Assembly (NCBI RefSeq): GCF_022842015.1
Contig: NZ_JALHQJ010000029.1
Span: forward strand, 1 to 37,956
DNA from: Nitrosomonas sp.
GTDB lineage: Bacteria > Pseudomonadota > Gammaproteobacteria > Burkholderiales > Nitrosomonadaceae
Direction of reading: 5' to 3'
DNA: 37,956 nt
Position 1 is the first letter of the stretch. The number at the start of each line of letters is the position of its first letter. The notes below the pieces were generated by a model. It made no database searches, had not been told where the DNA came from, and worked only from the letters and a program-made list of their open reading frames with translations. Positions 1 to 8,274 of this stretch are shown here, one piece after another. Made by a program: the position numbers and the translations under genes.

Positions 1-119
1 CTTTAATACTATTAAGCCAGCCATTTCGAGCTGGCTTTTTTTATGCCTATTTCAGCTAGGAAACCTTGCTCACATGCAGGATGTGATGTGTTGGTTCATG
101 GCGTTAGTAAATGTGATAA
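1..119. repeat. Terminal direct repeat, copy 1 (contig overlap)
   Basis: This stretch is identical to 37838-37956 at the other end of the window. The last gene of the right end, the junction, the terminator and the HNH gene read continuously when the ends are joined, so the molecule is circular with a unit of 37,837 bp. A 119-base perfect overlap is what a de Bruijn assembler with k = 119 leaves on a circular contig; that reading is an inference. Confidence 0.95.
14..42 (+). terminator. Intrinsic terminator in front of the late operon (tR'-like)
   Basis: A 7-bp stem (AGCCAGC with GCTGGCT, bases 15-21 and 30-36) with an 8-nt loop is followed by a run of T to base 42. It lies about 50-80 nt downstream of the predicted start of the promoter at 37764-37792, between the Q-like gene and the first late gene. 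In lambdoid phages a terminator in this place is the target of Q antitermination. The second copy at 37851-37879 is the same element seen through the contig overlap. Confidence 0.85.
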
Positions 120-468
120 GCATAAGAATACAGATAGGAAGGCATATGATCATGTCCGAGGATCTTCTGCTGATAGAGGTTATGGTCATAAATGGAGGAA
201 GGCGCGGGATTTATACCTTGGTAAAAACCAATGTTGCGTGAAGTGTGAATCATTAGGATTTGTTGAGAATGCAGTTATAGTTGATCACAAGATTCCTCCT
301 AAACTGAAGGAAGCAAAAGACAATGGAGATCCAGATCGTATCCGTATTTCTGAGAAGTTAATGTGGGATAGAAAGAATTGGCAAGCGTTATGTAAGTCTT
401 GCCATGACAGAAAAACAGCAACTGAAGATGGCGGTTTTGGTAGGTACCGGGGCGGTCAAAAGTCTTAG
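43..468 (+). CDS. HNH endonuclease of the packaging module
   Basis: A 141-aa protein. Two N-terminal Cys pairs (CSHAGC near residue 9 and CDKH near 24) precede an HNH core: VDHKIPP supplies the first His, a WDRKNWQALC segment the Asn, and CKSCHDRKT the last His with a zinc CxxC. Proteins of this family sit next to TerS/TerL in HK97-type phages and are needed with terminase for cos cleavage (established for HK97 gp74). The short MP-x-ARKPCS start is typical of the family, which supports the ATG at 43 even though it touches the T-run of the upstream terminator and has no clear ribosome-binding site. The gene is the first of the late operon. Function by family is firm; in vivo role here is inferred. 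Confidence 0.9.
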   Translation: MPISARKPCSHAGCDVLVHGVSKCDKHKNTDRKAYDHVRGSSADRGYGHKWRKARDLYLGKNQCCVKCESLGFVENAVIVDHKIPPKLKEAKDNGDPDRIRISEKLMWDRKNWQALCKSCHDRKTATEDGGFGRYRGGQKS

Positions 469-564
469 ATCAACTTCTTATAGACCGTTCGCCTAATCAT
501 ATTTTTGTGAGCGGGAGTTTTGAGGGGGGGGTACATCTCTCTTCTGTTAATTTAGGAAAAAATA
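469..564 (+). other. Possible cos region between HNH and TerS genes
   Basis: This non-coding gap holds a G-rich stretch (a run of eight G at about 523-530) beside pyrimidine-rich sequence, just upstream of the terminase small subunit. In HK97-like phages with a terminase-linked HNH protein, cos usually lies near here. No palindrome or known cos consensus can be proved, so this is a positional suggestion only. The last bases carry the AGGA ribosome-binding site of TerS. Confidence 0.3.
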
Positions 565-1083
565 ATGGGACAAAGAGGACCTAAGCCACTGCCTGATAAT
601 GTTCATGCATTGCGTGGGAACCCAAGTAAAAAAAATTTGGGAGATATTCTTGGCGGTGTTCATCCATCTGTTGAAATTCCAAATTGTCCGCCCCATCTTG
701 TTTCTGAAGCTAAGAAAGAGTACAAGCGGATAACCGCTGAATTGAAAGTACTCGGATTAATATCAAATATAGACCGGGGAGCGATTGCGGCATACTGCTC
801 GGCTTGGGCTGAGATTGTTCATTGTGAATCTAAAATTTCAGAACTGAATAAAAAAGATCCTAAGGGTGAAGCTGGGTTAGTAGGAATTACACCTAATGGA
901 TATCAGCAGATGTCTGTCTGGGTGCAAATAAGGAATCGTGCCTACGAAAGAATGATGCGGTTCGCGTCCGAATTCGGCATGTCTCCCAGTTCGAGGACAA
1001 AGGCAACGCCAAGCGAAAACCAACAGTCTTTGCCTGGTTTTGAAGATCAAAATATTCCTAAAACAGGATGGAACGCGCTTTAG
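565..1083 (+). CDS. terS: Terminase small subunit, P27 family
   Basis: A 172-aa protein that starts MGQRGPKPLPDNVHALRGN, the hallmark N-terminus of the P27-type small terminase family. It would recognise the packaging site as an oligomer and hand DNA to the large subunit. The central helical part (residues about 45-140) with conserved SAWAEIV and the C-terminal basic segment fit the family. AGGA lies 8 nt before the ATG. The 3' end overlaps terL by 16 nt, which suggests translational coupling. Confidence 0.93.
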   Translation: MGQRGPKPLPDNVHALRGNPSKKNLGDILGGVHPSVEIPNCPPHLVSEAKKEYKRITAELKVLGLISNIDRGAIAAYCSAWAEIVHCESKISELNKKDPKGEAGLVGITPNGYQQMSVWVQIRNRAYERMMRFASEFGMSPSSRTKATPSENQQSLPGFEDQNIPKTGWNAL

Positions 1084-2801
1084 GTCAATACGTTGATGCC
1101 GCTCTTGAATATGCGCAAAGTGTTTTAGATGGAAAAATATTAGCATGCAAATGGGTCAAGGCGGCATGTCGACGACAGCTTGATGACCTTGACAGATATC
1201 GATCAGACGAATCATTTCCGTTCAGATGGGATGTTGCAAAAGCTGAGCATATCTGCAGATTCATAGAATTACTTCCTCATATCAAGGGGAAATGGGCAGG
1301 AGAAAGGATAACTCTTGAACCCTGGCAAATATTCATCCTCACTACCATATTTGGATGGATTAGGAAAGAAGATGGGTACCGCAGGTTTCGCTCTGTATAT
1401 ATCGAAGTACCAAGGAAAAACGCTAAGAGCACGCTAACCAGCGGCGTGTCACTTTACATGCTGACTGCAGACGATGAGCCTGGATCAGAAGTCTATTCAT
1501 CGGCCACAACCAGGGACCAAGCCAAGATAGTTTTCGATACATCCAAAGCAATGGCTATCAGGGAGCTCGGTTTCAGACAACGATATAACGTCAGAGTGCT
1601 TGAACACAGCATTTATGAAACAATCAACGGCGGGAAATATGTTCCATTATCTGCGGAAGGGTCTACGCTAGACGGATTGAATATTCATTTTGCTAGCGTT
1701 GACGAGCTTCATGCCCATAAAACAAGGCATGTTTACGATGTAATAGAAACCGGTACCGGAGCTCGAAGCCAGCCAATCGTTTGGAGCATCACCACAGCGG
1801 GAGATGACACAGGTGGGATATGCTACGAACAACGAACTTATGTGACAAATATTCTTAATGAAACATTAAGGATGCATGGTGGATTAGGTTATCCGGTAAA
1901 AGGAAACTCAGCACAGGACGAAACATATTTCGGAATCATATACACCATTGATGACGGGGATTCCTGGAAAGATCAATCAGTCTGGAGTAAAGCTAACCCA
2001 AACCTAGATGTATCAGTCTATCGTGATGATGTGGCAAGGCTGGCAGATAAGGCAACCAAGTTATCTTCAGCGCGTAATAACTTCTTAACCAAACGCATGA
2101 ACGTCTGGGTTACTTCTGCTGAAGCCTGGATGGATATGTTGAAATGGGAATCTTGCTGTGATTCATCGTTAGATATAGCAGATTTCCAAGGCGAGCAATG
2201 CTGGATCGGAATGGACCTTGCTGAGAAGGAGGACTTTGCTGCAACGGTTAAAGTATTTTGGCGGGATGGGAATCTATATGCATTCCCATATCTGTACTTA
2301 AATGACTCGACCATTGAAGGATCAGACAATAGCCAATACATAGGTTGGCGCAATGATGGTTATATCATCAGCAATGATGGCGATGTAACCGACTTTGATC
2401 AGATAAGAGATGATTTTATTGAATCATCAAAATTATATGATCTTTGCGAGATCCCATTTGATCCTGCGTTTTCTAGGTATTTTGCGACAAAATTGATCAA
2501 TGATTACTCCCTGCCGTTAGTGGAGATAAGACAGAACGGTCTTTTGTTTACCTCAGCTGTCACAGAATTAGAAAATCTTGTACTGGAAAGAAAGCTAGTT
2601 GTTGCATACAACCCTGCATTCAACTGGATGGTTGGCAATGTTGTTGTGAAAACATCGAAATTCAGTGGGTTAAAACACCCAATAAAAGATAAAGAATCCC
2701 AAAAAATTGACGGTCCGGTTGCGTTATTGATTGCCTTGTCCAGGGCGATGACCGGAGAGCGCAATCAAAAAATCATTGAACAAGGATACGTTTCGTTGTG
2801 A
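1068..2801 (+). CDS. terL: Terminase large subunit (packaging ATPase/nuclease)
   Basis: A 577-aa HK97-type TerL. The N-terminal ATPase has a deviant Walker A (VPRKNAKS, about residues 114-121) and a Walker B with catalytic acid (SVDELHA, about 209-215). The C-terminal RNase H-like nuclease begins at about 380 with IGMDLAEKED, which supplies the first metal-binding Asp. Length matches the family. It drives ATP-dependent DNA entry through the portal and cuts the concatemer. It overlaps terS upstream and shares GTGA with the portal start downstream. Confidence 0.96.
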   Translation: MERALGQYVDAALEYAQSVLDGKILACKWVKAACRRQLDDLDRYRSDESFPFRWDVAKAEHICRFIELLPHIKGKWAGERITLEPWQIFILTTIFGWIRKEDGYRRFRSVYIEVPRKNAKSTLTSGVSLYMLTADDEPGSEVYSSATTRDQAKIVFDTSKAMAIRELGFRQRYNVRVLEHSIYETINGGKYVPLSAEGSTLDGLNIHFASVDELHAHKTRHVYDVIETGTGARSQPIVWSITTAGDDTGGICYEQRTYVTNILNETLRMHGGLGYPVKGNSAQDETYFGIIYTIDDGDSWKDQSVWSKANPNLDVSVYRDDVARLADKATKLSSARNNFLTKRMNVWVTSAEAWMDMLKWESCCDSSLDIADFQGEQCWIGMDLAEKEDFAATVKVFWRDGNLYAFPYLYLNDSTIEGSDNSQYIGWRNDGYIISNDGDVTDFDQIRDDFIESSKLYDLCEIPFDPAFSRYFATKLINDYSLPLVEIRQNGLLFTSAVTELENLVLERKLVVAYNPAFNWMVGNVVVKTSKFSGLKHPIKDKESQKIDGPVALLIALSRAMTGERNQKIIEQGYVSL

Positions 2802-4174
2802 AAATCGCTGAAATTGACACACCATCGTCCAACAAAGGCAGCGTTATCCTCGCTAAGTTTATGGCCGATCGGGAAGCAGAGCGGAACAACAGACTTGTTT
2901 CTGTGAAGAATGCTACGACAGATTCCGTGTTGGTGAAGAGCGGTGACCCGCAGGTCATAGAATTATTTGGCGGGACACAAGCATCATCTGGATACGCTGT
3001 TAATGAAACAACAGCAGGCAGAGTTTCCGCCGTGGCAGCATGCGTACAACTAATTGGCGGAACAATTGCCAGCTTGCCATTGCCGATTTATGAAGAAACT
3101 TCTGTCGGCAGAAAAAAGATAAAGCCAAGACTTCATAAACTGCTGAATCTTGAACCATGCAGGGCATGGACCGCAGCAGCAATGACTGAACGTTGGATTC
3201 GTTCAATTGCATTTCGTGGTGACGCCTTCTCGGAAATCATCCGTGATCGATCCGGAGAACCGCTGAGAATCATTCCACGTCATCCAGACAGGATCCGCGT
3301 CACGGTAACCGACGATGGCGACATTAGTTACGCTTACCAACCCAAGAATGGGAATGCCTATGGCATCCATTCAGATGACATGCTGCATATTCCTGGCTTC
3401 GGATATGACGGAGAAACAGGGCGCGGGATGTCAGTTATCAAACACGCAGCACAACAATCGATAGGAATTGCCCTGGCCGCAGATGATTTTAGTGGTCAAT
3501 TCTTCCGCAATTCCGGTATGCAAAAGCACTTGATCACATCAGATTCAAAGATGGAAGCTGATCTGATCGAGAAATTGCGCAATGAATATGTCAAGAAATA
3601 TGGTGGCGGAAACAACGTTGGCCTGCCAATGATCTTGACAGAAGGATTGAGTCTGAAGGAAATCAGTCTGTCATCAGCAGATGCTGAATTGTTGGATAGC
3701 CGGAAATATCAAGTAATTGACATCGCGCGTGCGTTTGGTGTGCCGCCGGTCATGATCGGGGCGAACGAAACGACAACCAGTTGGGGCAGCGGGATTGAAC
3801 AATTGACGCTTGGATTCATCAAGTTCCTGTTGAAATTCTACCTGATAAAAATTGAACAGGAACTCAACCGAAAGTTTTATCCCAATCAAGATAAGTTTGT
3901 TGAATATAACTTGAAAGGTTTATTGGGCGGTGACTCTGAAGCAGAAGCAAAATCACTTCGTGAAGCACTCGGAGGATCTCAAGGCCCAGGCTACATGACG
4001 TTGAATGAAGTCAGACGGATAAACAATCTTCCTGAAGTAAGCGCTGAACAGGGTGGTGAAAAGATCTATGAACCAAAGGGAAATACCAATGAAAGCACAA
4101 AGAAAGCTGATGCAGCTGCTGCAAACCAACAATCGAGAAACCGCAAAGGCACTGCGGGTAGAGAATCAGACTGA
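2798..4174 (+). CDS. Portal protein, HK97 family
   Basis: A 458-aa portal of the HK97 gp3 type. Family marks include AVAACVQLIGGTIASLPLPIYEE near residue 75, the LLNLEPCRAWTAAAM segment near 125 and FGVPPVMIGANETTTSWGSGIEQ near 310. It forms the dodecameric ring at the packaging vertex, docks terminase and later the connector. The start is GTG, overlapping the terL stop by 4 bases (GTGA). The C-terminal tail is polar and lysine-rich, and overlaps the protease gene. Confidence 0.95.
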   Translation: MKIAEIDTPSSNKGSVILAKFMADREAERNNRLVSVKNATTDSVLVKSGDPQVIELFGGTQASSGYAVNETTAGRVSAVAACVQLIGGTIASLPLPIYEETSVGRKKIKPRLHKLLNLEPCRAWTAAAMTERWIRSIAFRGDAFSEIIRDRSGEPLRIIPRHPDRIRVTVTDDGDISYAYQPKNGNAYGIHSDDMLHIPGFGYDGETGRGMSVIKHAAQQSIGIALAADDFSGQFFRNSGMQKHLITSDSKMEADLIEKLRNEYVKKYGGGNNVGLPMILTEGLSLKEISLSSADAELLDSRKYQVIDIARAFGVPPVMIGANETTTSWGSGIEQLTLGFIKFLLKFYLIKIEQELNRKFYPNQDKFVEYNLKGLLGGDSEAEAKSLREALGGSQGPGYMTLNEVRRINNLPEVSAEQGGEKIYEPKGNTNESTKKADAAAANQQSRNRKGTAGRESD

Positions 4175-4832
4175 CTCTTCTACCATCTTCCTGTACGGCG
4201 TTATTGATCAATACTTTGGTGTATCTGCCGAAGACCTGGCAAAAGAGCTTGATACCCTGCGCGGTACCGCAGTAACGTTGAGGATAAATTCACCTGGTGG
4301 TGATGTATTCGATGGCCGCGCCATGTATGCAGCCATCCGGCAACACGGTAACGTAACCGCTCAAATTGACGGACTAGCAGCCAGCGCAGCCACTTATGTG
4401 GCAATGGCCGCCAAATCCATCAGCATGGTTGACGGTGGATTCATGATGATTCACAACGCATGGACTCTTGCATTTGGTAACAAGAATGATTTTATCGAAC
4501 TGGCGGATCTGCTGGATAAATTCGACGAATCAATTCTTAATGATTACATCAAGAAAACTGGAAAATCAAAAGCAGAACTGGCTGCTATGATGGATGCCGA
4601 GACCTGGATGAGCGCTCAGGAAGCCAAGGATATGGGATTCATAGACTCAATCTTTGATGGCGATATATCAGCACCGGATCAATCAGCCAGCAATGCATGG
4701 GATTTGTCGGCATTCGACAATACACCCAAAGCTCTGACAGAACCAAAGCAAGAGCCACAGAATGAAATCTGGATGCGTAAGCGTGCCCTTGCAGAAAAAC
4801 GTCTCAGGATATTGACCGCCTGCAGTAATTAA
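4089..4832 (+). CDS. Head maturation protease, ClpP/S14-like
   Basis: A 247-aa ClpP-fold protease. RINSPGGDVFDG carries the oxyanion glycines, GLAASAATYVAM the nucleophilic Ser and GGFMMIHNAW the catalytic His; an acidic third residue follows in the helical part. It would cut the capsid delta domain and itself during prohead maturation. The open frame begins at 4053, but the ATG at 4089 is preferred because AAGGG lies 8-9 nt upstream. It overlaps the portal end by 86 nt. The C-terminus is a short lysine/arginine-rich tail. Confidence 0.92.
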   Translation: MKAQRKLMQLLQTNNRETAKALRVENQTDSSTIFLYGVIDQYFGVSAEDLAKELDTLRGTAVTLRINSPGGDVFDGRAMYAAIRQHGNVTAQIDGLAASAATYVAMAAKSISMVDGGFMMIHNAWTLAFGNKNDFIELADLLDKFDESILNDYIKKTGKSKAELAAMMDAETWMSAQEAKDMGFIDSIFDGDISAPDQSASNAWDLSAFDNTPKALTEPKQEPQNEIWMRKRALAEKRLRILTACSN

Positions 4833-4859
4833 TTTTCTATTTAGTTTTTGTGTCAATCA

Positions 4860-4879
4860 CCCGCGCGAGCGGGTTTTTT
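4860..4879 (+). terminator. Intrinsic terminator/attenuator between protease and capsid genes
   Basis: CCCGC and GCGGG pair around a GCGA (GNRA) tetraloop and are followed by six T. It separates protease and capsid genes inside one operon, so it is a partial terminator, an RNA-processing or 3'-end stabilising element, or is ignored by antiterminated polymerase. Confidence 0.75.
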
Positions 4880-4901
4880 ATTTTCTATAGGAGAAAAACC
4901 C

Positions 4902-6113
4902 ATGAATCACGGAAGCATTCAAGCCTTGCGCGAGGCAAGAAATGAGATTTCTAAAAAAGCCAACAATCTTCTGGCCGAAAAAGGCGATAAATTGTGGAGC
5001 CCTGAAGATCAACAAACCTTCGATGGTTTCGCGGATGAAATGGAACGCATGGATAAACAAATTTCCAGCGTACAAAAGATGTTGGATACACAAGCAGAGC
5101 AAAGTTTCTCAAATGCTCCCTTGCTGGATGATAACAAAGTCAAAAACGAAAGCCGCAAGTTATATGCCAAGGTACTGGCACAAGGGGTGCACTCGTTGAC
5201 GGCGGAAGAGCGTCTCAAAATCCAGAACACAATGAGCACCACCACAACCACCGAAGGCGGCTATACCGTCCAAAGTGAAGTTGCGAGCGAACTGATCAGT
5301 GCAGTGAAGGATTATTCAGGCATTCGCATGGTAGCTGGCAGCATCCAAACCGGCAATGGCAATCCGTTATCATACCCAACCAGCGATGGAACTGCGGAAG
5401 AGGGCGAATGGATTGGTGAAAACACAACCGCAACCGATCTGGATATTAGCTTCGGCACTGTTGCATTGAATGTATTCAAGGCCAGCAGTAAAGTCATTAC
5501 GGTCCCTTTTGAGCTGCTGCAAGACAGCCAGGTTGATATCGTTGGGTTGGTTAATCAGCGCTTTGCCGATCGCATTGGCAGAACTATGAACAAAGGTTTC
5601 ACTATTGGAACCAACAGTGGTCAGCCCAATGGCTGCGTGACAGCAGCATCCGTTGGTAAAACTGGCACCACCGGCCAGACTTTGACAGTAATTTATGATG
5701 ACCTGGTTGATCTGATTGATTCTATTGATGTGGGATATGATGACGGCAGTCTGAAATTCATGTTTAGCCAGACCACTCGCAAGGTTTTACGCAAGATCAA
5801 AGATACCGCTGGCCGTCCGATTTGGACACCGTCATATGATGCTGGCATCTCCAACCGCTCTCCCGACCAGCTGCTAGGATACGACACGCAACTGAATAAC
5901 CACATGCCGGTACCTGCGGCAAGTGCAAAATCAATTGCATTCGGACAATTCAAGAAGTATGTGATCCGAGATGTAATGCAACTCACCTTGTTCCGCTTTG
6001 ACGACAGCGCTTTTGCCAAAAAAGGTCAAGTTGGATTCCTGGCATGGATGCGTGCCGGTGGAAACCTGACCGACACCGCAGCTCTGAAACTCTATCAGCA
6101 CAGCGCCTCTTAA
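4902..6113 (+). CDS. Major capsid protein, HK97 fold
   Basis: A 403-aa HK97 gp5-type capsid protein. Residues about 1-105 are charged and helical (the delta scaffold domain expected to be removed by the upstream protease). The mature shell domain starts near the MSTTTTTEGGYTVQ segment and contains the typical FKASSKVITVPFELLQDS and SGQPNGC regions. The ATG at 4902 is chosen over the longer frame at 4848 because AGGAG lies about 10 nt upstream and the extra 18 codons run through the terminator. The gene is fenced by hairpin terminators on both sides, fitting a need for abundant, stable mRNA. Confidence 0.95.
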   Translation: MNHGSIQALREARNEISKKANNLLAEKGDKLWSPEDQQTFDGFADEMERMDKQISSVQKMLDTQAEQSFSNAPLLDDNKVKNESRKLYAKVLAQGVHSLTAEERLKIQNTMSTTTTTEGGYTVQSEVASELISAVKDYSGIRMVAGSIQTGNGNPLSYPTSDGTAEEGEWIGENTTATDLDISFGTVALNVFKASSKVITVPFELLQDSQVDIVGLVNQRFADRIGRTMNKGFTIGTNSGQPNGCVTAASVGKTGTTGQTLTVIYDDLVDLIDSIDVGYDDGSLKFMFSQTTRKVLRKIKDTAGRPIWTPSYDAGISNRSPDQLLGYDTQLNNHMPVPAASAKSIAFGQFKKYVIRDVMQLTLFRFDDSAFAKKGQVGFLAWMRAGGNLTDTAALKLYQHSAS

Positions 6114-6131
6114 TCATTGAGTCATTAGTTA

Positions 6132-6171
6132 TGACCGCATACCTGTCGCAGGGTGTGCGGTCATTTGTTTT
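6132..6171 (+). terminator. Intrinsic terminator after the capsid gene
   Basis: TGACCGCA pairs with TGCGGTCA (6132-6139 and 6156-6163), with an inner CCTG/CAGG stem, then TTTGTTTT. It lies between the capsid gene and the next structural gene. Confidence 0.8.
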
Positions 6172-6199
6172 CAATATTCTGATAATGGAGTGACTGCAA

Positions 6200-6508
6200 A
6201 TGGCAAAGAAGAAAACACAGCAAGCCAGAGTTCTGGCAGGTTTTGAACTGGATGGCGTGCAATATAACCCAGATGACGTGATTGAGGCCAGTCCAAAAAT
6301 GATCGAACAATTAGCGTCGTCCGTTGATGCGCATCCTTCAGCAGTGGAACACTGCCTGGGTTTAAAGAGTCCTGTGATCAAGAAACACGAAGCAAAGATC
6401 GATGAGATTAAAGATCCAGATTCAGATCCAGATAAGAATCCTGATCCGGATCAGAACGAAGATATGAATGAAGATCAAGATGAAAATAAAAATCCGGACG
6501 TAGAATAA
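6200..6508 (+). CDS. Small head protein with acidic Asp-Pro-rich tail
   Basis: A 102-aa protein with a folded-looking N-terminal 75 residues (KKTQQARVLAGFELDGVQYN; the YNPDDVIE segment resembles small phage head or adaptor proteins) and a tail of about 30 residues made of repeated D-P-D-x units rich in Asp, Asn, Glu and Pro. Its place between capsid and connector matches lambda FI-like or head-decoration genes, but I do not recognise the family. The tail is underlain by GAT-CC-type DNA repeats (6413-6500). GGAG lies 9 nt before the ATG. Confidence 0.8.
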   Translation: MAKKKTQQARVLAGFELDGVQYNPDDVIEASPKMIEQLASSVDAHPSAVEHCLGLKSPVIKKHEAKIDEIKDPDSDPDKNPDPDQNEDMNEDQDENKNPDVE

Positions 6509-6514
6509 TCAACC

Positions 6515-7084
6515 ATGCCAGAAAAATTGATCACAGGGCCAGTATCCGAGCCAATCACTCTAGCTGAAGCCAAAGCTCAGGTGCGAGTCACCACGGATGC
6601 TGAAGCCGGTCTTATCAGTGGATTGATTTCTTCTGCGCGTGATTTATGCGAACGGGAGACGGGCAGGGCGTTGATGCCTCAGACGTGGGAATTGTCTTTG
6701 GATAATTTCTCAAATCAGATGTGTCTTGGCCGTGCGCCTGTTACCAGCATCACCAGTATCAAATATACCGATGCAGACGGCGCAGAGCAGACTCTGCCAA
6801 GCACAGAATATGTGTTGGATAACGGAAGCGATTCAATGGCACGCGTAGTGATCGCACCGAACAAATCGTGGCCTGCCGTGTATGGCGGGGTTAATAATGT
6901 CCGAATCCGCTACGTTGCCGGGTACGCCAATGCGATGGCGGTACCTCACGCGCTGAAGCAATGGATGAAATTGCAGATTAGTTACGGATTCAAGAATCGG
7001 GAATCTGTCAGCATGGATGGCGCTGGCGTCAAAGCGCCATTCGTTGACAATCTTATTAACGCCTATCGTATTTACAACCTATAA
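6515..7084 (+). CDS. Head-tail connector protein, gp6-like
   Basis: A 189-aa protein of the phage gp6/YqbG connector family, recognised by EPITLAEAKAQVRV near the N-terminus, ISSARDLCERETGRALMPQTW near residue 45 and the later VRIRYVAGY. Such proteins form the adaptor ring under the portal. It follows the acidic-tail gene by six bases and is followed by the head-closure gene, the standard HK97 order. Confidence 0.9.
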   Translation: MPEKLITGPVSEPITLAEAKAQVRVTTDAEAGLISGLISSARDLCERETGRALMPQTWELSLDNFSNQMCLGRAPVTSITSIKYTDADGAEQTLPSTEYVLDNGSDSMARVVIAPNKSWPAVYGGVNNVRIRYVAGYANAMAVPHALKQWMKLQISYGFKNRESVSMDGAGVKAPFVDNLINAYRIYNL

Positions 7085-7086
7085 CC

Positions 7087-7440
7087 ATGCCAACACCCGG
7101 CGCAGGACAGCTTAATCAGCAAATAACCATCCAGCAACGCACCCAGACCAAGGATGCAGAAGGCGGCATGGTAGACACGTGGACAGATTATTTCCCAGCA
7201 ATATTAATCTGGGCAAAGAAGAACAATCTGTCTGGGAATGAGAGATCGGCCACCAGTAAGGGTGGCCAAACACTGGATGCCAGAACGGAATTCACGATTT
7301 ATTACCTGGCTGGCGTCAGCAATGAAATGCGCGTTGTGCACAACGGAAAATTTTACAACATCCGCCATGTGAATAATTACATGGAGCGGGACGAGTACCT
7401 GATTATCACGTGCGATACTGGGGGAAATCATGGCCGGTAA
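7087..7440 (+). CDS. Head closure/head-tail adaptor protein
   Basis: A 117-aa protein of the SPP1 gp16-like head-closure family: GQLNQQITIQQRTQTKDAEG at the N-terminus, a W-T-D-Y strand, and YNIRHVNNYMERDEYLIITC at the end. It would sit between connector and tail and keep DNA in the filled head. It overlaps the next gene by 11 bases. Confidence 0.88.
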   Translation: MPTPGAGQLNQQITIQQRTQTKDAEGGMVDTWTDYFPAILIWAKKNNLSGNERSATSKGGQTLDARTEFTIYYLAGVSNEMRVVHNGKFYNIRHVNNYMERDEYLIITCDTGGNHGR

Positions 7441-7918
7441 TGCACAGATTCTTGGTATTGGTGAGCTTGCCAAACAATTTCAGAAATTACGTGACGACAT
7501 AAAGATAAAGACATCCCGCAGAATGGTTGCATCTGCAGGCGGCGTGTTGCGCAGGGAAGCCAGGGCAATCGCACAGGGTCATGGCCTTAAAAAATCCGGC
7601 GCTCTCATTCGCAACATTGCGATCAAGCGCGAGCGAAATACACCTGCAGGCACTGAACAATATAACCTGGGTGTGCGTCATGGTCGTGATTTGGGGAATG
7701 GCAAGAAGGTTGTCAAATATCTTGCAGTAAACAAACAATCAGGGCGCGTGGTCACGAGGCGCGAGAATGATCCGTTCTACTGGAAATTCCTGGAATTCGA
7801 TACTAAACATAGAAATGCCACGCCATTCATTCAAGCCGCACTAAATAACAAATCAAAAGAAGCAATCGCAGCAATGGAAGATCGTCTCAATAAAGACTTG
7901 GCCAAAGCAAGCAAATAA
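7430..7918 (+). CDS. Minor tail protein, HK97 gp10 family
   Basis: A 162-aa basic protein of the HK97 gp10 type: LAKQFQKLRDDIKIKTSRR at the N-terminus, a central LKKSGALIRNIAIKRE block and a FLEFDTKHRNATPFIQAAL motif before the C-terminus. Members terminate or join the tail. It is coupled to the gene before (overlap of 11 bases) and lies 2 bases before the next. Confidence 0.9.
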   Translation: MAGNAQILGIGELAKQFQKLRDDIKIKTSRRMVASAGGVLRREARAIAQGHGLKKSGALIRNIAIKRERNTPAGTEQYNLGVRHGRDLGNGKKVVKYLAVNKQSGRVVTRRENDPFYWKFLEFDTKHRNATPFIQAALNNKSKEAIAAMEDRLNKDLAKASK

Positions 7919-7920
7919 TC

Positions 7921-8265
7921 ATGACCATCGGCACCACCATCACCACAGCATTGACGGCTGTGCTGGCGAATTCCTGGGCGGTCGAACTGCCTCCGGAACC
8001 AACCTTCCCGGCCATAGTGTTTGAGATCGACAGCACACCGGAAACTGATTGGGTGTTGGGCGGTGGCTACACTCAGCACGTAATCACAGTCACCACATTC
8101 GCTTATACAAAAACGGAACTATCCACCTATAAAGCAACCATCCAGACGGCGATGGAGGCGATTGCCGGGTTTATCACTGAGGAAGAAAGTGGCGATGCTT
8201 CTTTCGAAGAGCTTCCCGGTGTTTATGCCTATTTTCAAGATTTCAGAATCAGAACGACTACATAA
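7921..8265 (+). CDS. Tail completion protein (DUF3168/gp17-like)
   Basis: A 114-aa protein with the order and length of the tail-completion proteins that follow gp10: an N-terminal helix, FPAIVFEIDSTPET, a glycine turn, then strands ending in VYAYFQDFRIR. Assignment rests on neighbourhood and general pattern; sequence marks are weak in this family. Confidence 0.75.
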   Translation: MTIGTTITTALTAVLANSWAVELPPEPTFPAIVFEIDSTPETDWVLGGGYTQHVITVTTFAYTKTELSTYKATIQTAMEAIAGFITEEESGDASFEELPGVYAYFQDFRIRTTT

Positions 8266-8274
8266 GGAGCAGCA

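Noticed and set aside
1..119. Genuine phage direct terminal repeats
   Set aside because: Short for DTR phages of this type, and the repeat cuts through the HNH gene and the late-promoter unit. The length equals a common assembler k-mer, and HK97-like terminase suggests cos ends.
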